Program-made: the position numbers and the translations under genes
Part shown: positions 7,209 through 8,442 of the stretch, in pieces
How positions within the stretch are numbered: the stretch's first letter is position 1
Layout of the letters: each line of letters opens with the position of its first letter
Assembly: GCA_009705025.1 (NCBI GenBank)
Contig: WLDA01000030.1
Coordinates: 1-8,442, forward strand
Source: Actinomycetota bacterium
GTDB lineage: Bacteria; Actinomycetota; Actinomycetes; Nanopelagicales; Nanopelagicaceae
Direction of reading: 5' to 3'
Length of the DNA stretch: 8,442 nucleotides
Notes under the pieces: generated by a model
The model's input: only the letters and a program-made list of their open reading frames with translations
Told to the model about the DNA's origin: nothing
Database searches by the model: none

Positions 7209-7301
7209 CACAATTCCTTCCACATCCGCATTACCGGACGGGTCAAGCGGTCGATCTGAATTTCAGACCCTCTCAGCCTTGTGGGCTCCCGCGTTTATAA
7301 C
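7209..7301 (-). promoter_or_regulatory. TPP riboswitch (THI box) in the leader of the PnuT-like gene
   Basis: Read on the minus strand, this leader carries the landmarks of the thiamine pyrophosphate aptamer in correct order. P2 is GCGG (7292-7289) with CCGC (7250-7247). P3 is AGCC/GGCU (7287-7284 with 7278-7275). The invariant CUGAGA is at 7276-7271. An extra hairpin UCUGA/UCAGA (7267-7263 with 7259-7255) sits where many TPP switches have a variable arm. UUGACCC is the 5' side of P4. P5 is UCCG/CGGA (7238-7235 with 7228-7225) around the invariant UAAUGC (7233-7228), followed by UGUGG. A P1-like helix can form between GUUAUAA (7301-7295) and UUGUGAU (7213-7207). The ribosome site AAGGA (7219-7215) lies between P4 and P1. 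No terminator hairpin with a T-run is present, so ligand binding probably blocks translation initiation. Confidence 0.9.
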
Positions 7302-7358
7302 TCTATCGAATCAATTCAAAAAGTGCGCGTTCTGCCTTGAATAGGGAAGAATATATTT
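7302..7358. promoter_or_regulatory. Divergent intergenic region serving pnuT (-) and crtYc (+)
   Basis: These 57 bases separate the aptamer from the crtYc start and must hold the promoter for at least one direction. I see no convincing -35/-10 pair on either strand. TTGAAT occurs on both strands, and TATATT (7352-7357) lies too close to the crtYc ATG unless that gene starts further in. GGGAAG (about 7344-7349) is a plausible ribosome site for crtYc. The promoter assignment rests on gene layout rather than recognised hexamers. Confidence 0.4.
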
Positions 7359-7691
7359 ATGCTGAAGTGGAGTTACATGGCCATGCTGGTCTTCACGATA
7401 TTCGGCTCTTTTTGGTTAGAGATTGCTCTACGCGTTCGAGTACTTGCACGATTCAAAAGAGTGCTTATGAGTATCGCGCCAATTGCATTTCTATTTCTCT
7501 GCTGGGATGCCTATGCCATCGCTAGTGGGCACTGGTATTTCGATTCAAGAAAAATACTCGGCATCTTTGGCCCATTCGATATCCCGTTGGAAGAATTTCT
7601 ATTTTTCATCATTATCCCAATTGCGGGAATTATGACAATTGAAGCGGTGCGAAGAGTAAAAACACATTGGATAGTTGGGGATGAGAAATGA
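7359..7691 (+). CDS. crtYc: Lycopene cyclase domain protein, subunit 1 (CrtYc type)
   Basis: One half of the heterodimeric membrane lycopene cyclase of Gram-positive bacteria, which closes the end rings of lycopene to give beta- (or, in some relatives, epsilon-) rings. The 110-residue product has three hydrophobic segments (about 6-24, 38-54, 79-94). It carries the family signatures CWDAYAIASGHWYF (48-61) and PLEEFLFF (76-83), the Pro-Glu-Glu helix start shared by all such subunits. The ATG at 7359 follows GGGAAG by about nine bases. A second ATG at 7377 (Met7) is possible but cuts into the first helix. The stop overlaps the crtYd start as ATGA, so the two subunits are translationally coupled. 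Ring type cannot be read from sequence. Confidence 0.9.
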   Translation: MLKWSYMAMLVFTIFGSFWLEIALRVRVLARFKRVLMSIAPIAFLFLCWDAYAIASGHWYFDSRKILGIFGPFDIPLEEFLFFIIIPIAGIMTIEAVRRVKTHWIVGDEK

Positions 7692-7990
7692 CTTATACCC
7701 AGATTGCTCTTCTCTCATTTGTACTTTCAATCGCTTTTGACTTGAGAGTCACAAAAATTCATCTATTTACTCGCAAGGTTTTCTGGACTTCTTACGCCAT
7801 CATCCTTCCTTTTCAACTACTCACCAATTGGTGGCTCACATCGCGCAATATTGTTATGTACAAATCAGAGTCAATCATTGGTCTACGCATCGCCTCAGCA
7901 CCAGTTGAGGATTTATTTTTTGGTTTTTCTCTTTTGCTCAGTGTCTTATCACTCTGGATATATATCGGCAAGAAGAATCAGCGAGCTTGA
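7688..7990 (+). CDS. crtYd: Lycopene cyclase domain protein, subunit 2 (CrtYd type)
   Basis: Second half of the heterodimeric lycopene cyclase, 100 residues with three hydrophobic segments (about 5-19, 33-49, 74-93). The signature APVEDLFFGFSL (71-82) matches the PxE(E/D)xxF motif of the family and parallels PLEEFLFF in the upstream subunit, as expected for two halves that arose by duplication. The ATG lies in the ATGA overlap with crtYc (7688-7691). The short basic tail (GKKNQRA) is probably cytoplasmic. The 3' end overlaps the convergent phytoene synthase gene by 13 bases. The encoded pair acts two steps after phytoene synthase, with desaturation by CrtI in between, and crtI is not in this window. 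Confidence 0.9.
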   Translation: MTYTQIALLSFVLSIAFDLRVTKIHLFTRKVFWTSYAIILPFQLLTNWWLTSRNIVMYKSESIIGLRIASAPVEDLFFGFSLLLSVLSLWIYIGKKNQRA

Positions 7991-8442
7991 ATCGCTTTCA
8001 CGTAGGCTTTTGATGCAACACGGGCACGTCTGGCAATTGAAGTCTTAGCCCTCTTGTTGAAGATCTGATAATCAATCTTTTCCACTTCATCAACTATTCC
8101 GCAGTACAACTCACTCGCAGCTTCTATACATGGACGACTCGATGGCGCTAATTCTTGAATACCAGGAGTCGCTTCTTTCTGTAGTTGTCGAACGCGTGCG
8201 ATTTGAAATTTGAGAGCTTGAATGATTTCAGGAGTTAGAACTCTTCTTTCGAGCAATTCTCTATCTACTCCGAAAGAGGCGAGTTCATCAAGAGGTAAGT
8301 AAACGCGCCCTCTATCTAAATCTTCGCTTACATCGCGAATAAAATTTGCTAACTGAAATGCGATTCCTAGTTTTTCTGCAGGCTCGTATGCCTCATCCGA
8401 AAGCGGCCCAAGGATGGGAACCATTTCTAAGCCGATTACTGC
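7978..8442 (-). CDS. crtB: Phytoene/squalene synthase family protein, probable phytoene synthase, N-terminus beyond window
   Basis: Joins two geranylgeranyl diphosphates head to head to make phytoene, the first committed carotenoid step. The frame is open to the right edge, so only the last 154 residues are visible, about half of a typical protein of roughly 300. The internal methionine near 8424 is not a start, because the residues before it (AVIGLE) fit the family. Signatures seen: AEKLGIAFQLANFIRDVSEDLDRGRVYLP, which contains the second aspartate-rich motif (DVSED) binding Mg-diphosphate and the conserved GRxYLP. The tail RRARVASKAYVKAIQ is helical and basic. The neighbouring lycopene cyclase genes favour phytoene synthase over squalene or dehydrosqualene synthase. 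The gene converges on crtYd with a 13-base overlap. Confidence 0.9.
   Translation of the reverse strand, partial: AVIGLEMVPILGPLSDEAYEPAEKLGIAFQLANFIRDVSEDLDRGRVYLPLDELASFGVDRELLERRVLTPEIIQALKFQIARVRQLQKEATPGIQELAPSSRPCIEAASELYCGIVDEVEKIDYQIFNKRAKTSIARRARVASKAYVKAIQAR
7980..7996. terminator. Hairpin at the crtYd/crtB convergent junction, possible weak terminator
   Basis: AGCGA (7980-7984) pairs with TCGCT (7992-7996) around a seven-base loop that contains the crtYd stop codon. The downstream side is only mildly T-rich on either strand, so this is at best a weak or partial terminator. Its placement exactly at the overlap of two convergent genes is the main argument for a role. Confidence 0.25.

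Noticed and set aside
7206..7223. GTG at 7223 as the start of the PnuC-family gene
   Set aside because: It lies in the conserved 3' part of the TPP aptamer and would translate the Shine-Dalgarno; the ATG at 7208 has AAGGA at correct spacing.
7209..7301. FMN riboswitch with a RibM/PnuX riboflavin transporter, or NiaR/NadR-type control of a nicotinamide riboside transporter
   Set aside because: Actinobacterial PnuC homologues are often RibM, so I checked, but the leader has the TPP hallmarks (CUGAGA, UAAUGC in a P5 hairpin) and not the RFN-element motifs.
8422..8424. Methionine at 8424 as the phytoene synthase start
   Set aside because: The frame stays open to the window edge with family-like residues, and the first aspartate-rich motif must lie further upstream.
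1..8442. Mobile elements, CRISPR arrays, tRNA or rRNA genes, toxin-antitoxin or defence genes
   Set aside because: No repeats with regular spacers, no terminal inverted repeats, no transposase or integrase motifs and no tRNA-like cloverleaf were seen; the window is tightly packed with metabolic and housekeeping genes.

Overview
The window looks like chromosome from a small-genome, fairly AT-rich actinobacterium. The freshwater acI / Nanopelagicales lineage ('Candidatus Planktophila'-like) is my best guess. The reasons are a mycobacterial-type class II DAHP synthase, a PASTA-domain Ser/Thr kinase, actinobacterial-type split lycopene cyclase genes, very short or negative intergenic spaces, and moderate base composition. 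This assignment is inference from gene content only. I see no insertion sequence, phage gene, CRISPR array, tRNA or rRNA. The longest non-coding stretch is about 150 bases (7209-7358), and most of it is a riboswitch.

Layout. Bases 2-904 (+) hold the 3' two thirds of aroG (class II DAHP synthase), cut by the window edge. It is followed at once by an O6-alkylguanine-DNA alkyltransferase (915-1409, +). A six-gene minus-strand run then reads leftward from 7208 to 1386: PnuC-family transporter, uridine-kinase-like P-loop kinase, PASTA Ser/Thr kinase, endonuclease IV (nfo), EamA/DMT transporter, and threonine aldolase. Gaps inside this run range from a 26-base overlap to 56 bases. On the right, crtYc and crtYd (7359-7990, +) encode the two halves of a heterodimeric lycopene cyclase. 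They converge with a partial phytoene synthase gene (7978-8442, -).

The most interesting part is the head of the minus-strand run. The leader of the PnuC-family gene is a recognisable TPP (THI-box) riboswitch, with the CUGAGA and UAAUGC signatures in place. This re-assigns the transporter from the generic 'nicotinamide riboside' label to a probable thiamine transporter (PnuT). It also makes the overlapping downstream kinase, from a family usually annotated only as 'uridine kinase-like', a candidate kinase for thiamine or a thiamine precursor. The likely Shine-Dalgarno lies between the aptamer core and a P1-like helix that takes in part of the start codon, which suggests control of translation initiation.

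How the genes work together. The operon head probably imports a thiamine-type vitamin and may trap it by phosphorylation. The remaining genes are housekeeping: cell-envelope signalling (PASTA kinase), abasic-site repair (nfo), efflux (EamA), and glycine/threonine metabolism. The carotenoid genes point to a cyclic carotenoid, possibly the source of retinal for a rhodopsin if the organism is acI. The two convergent gene pairs overlap at their 3' ends, so termination signals, if present, must lie inside coding sequence.
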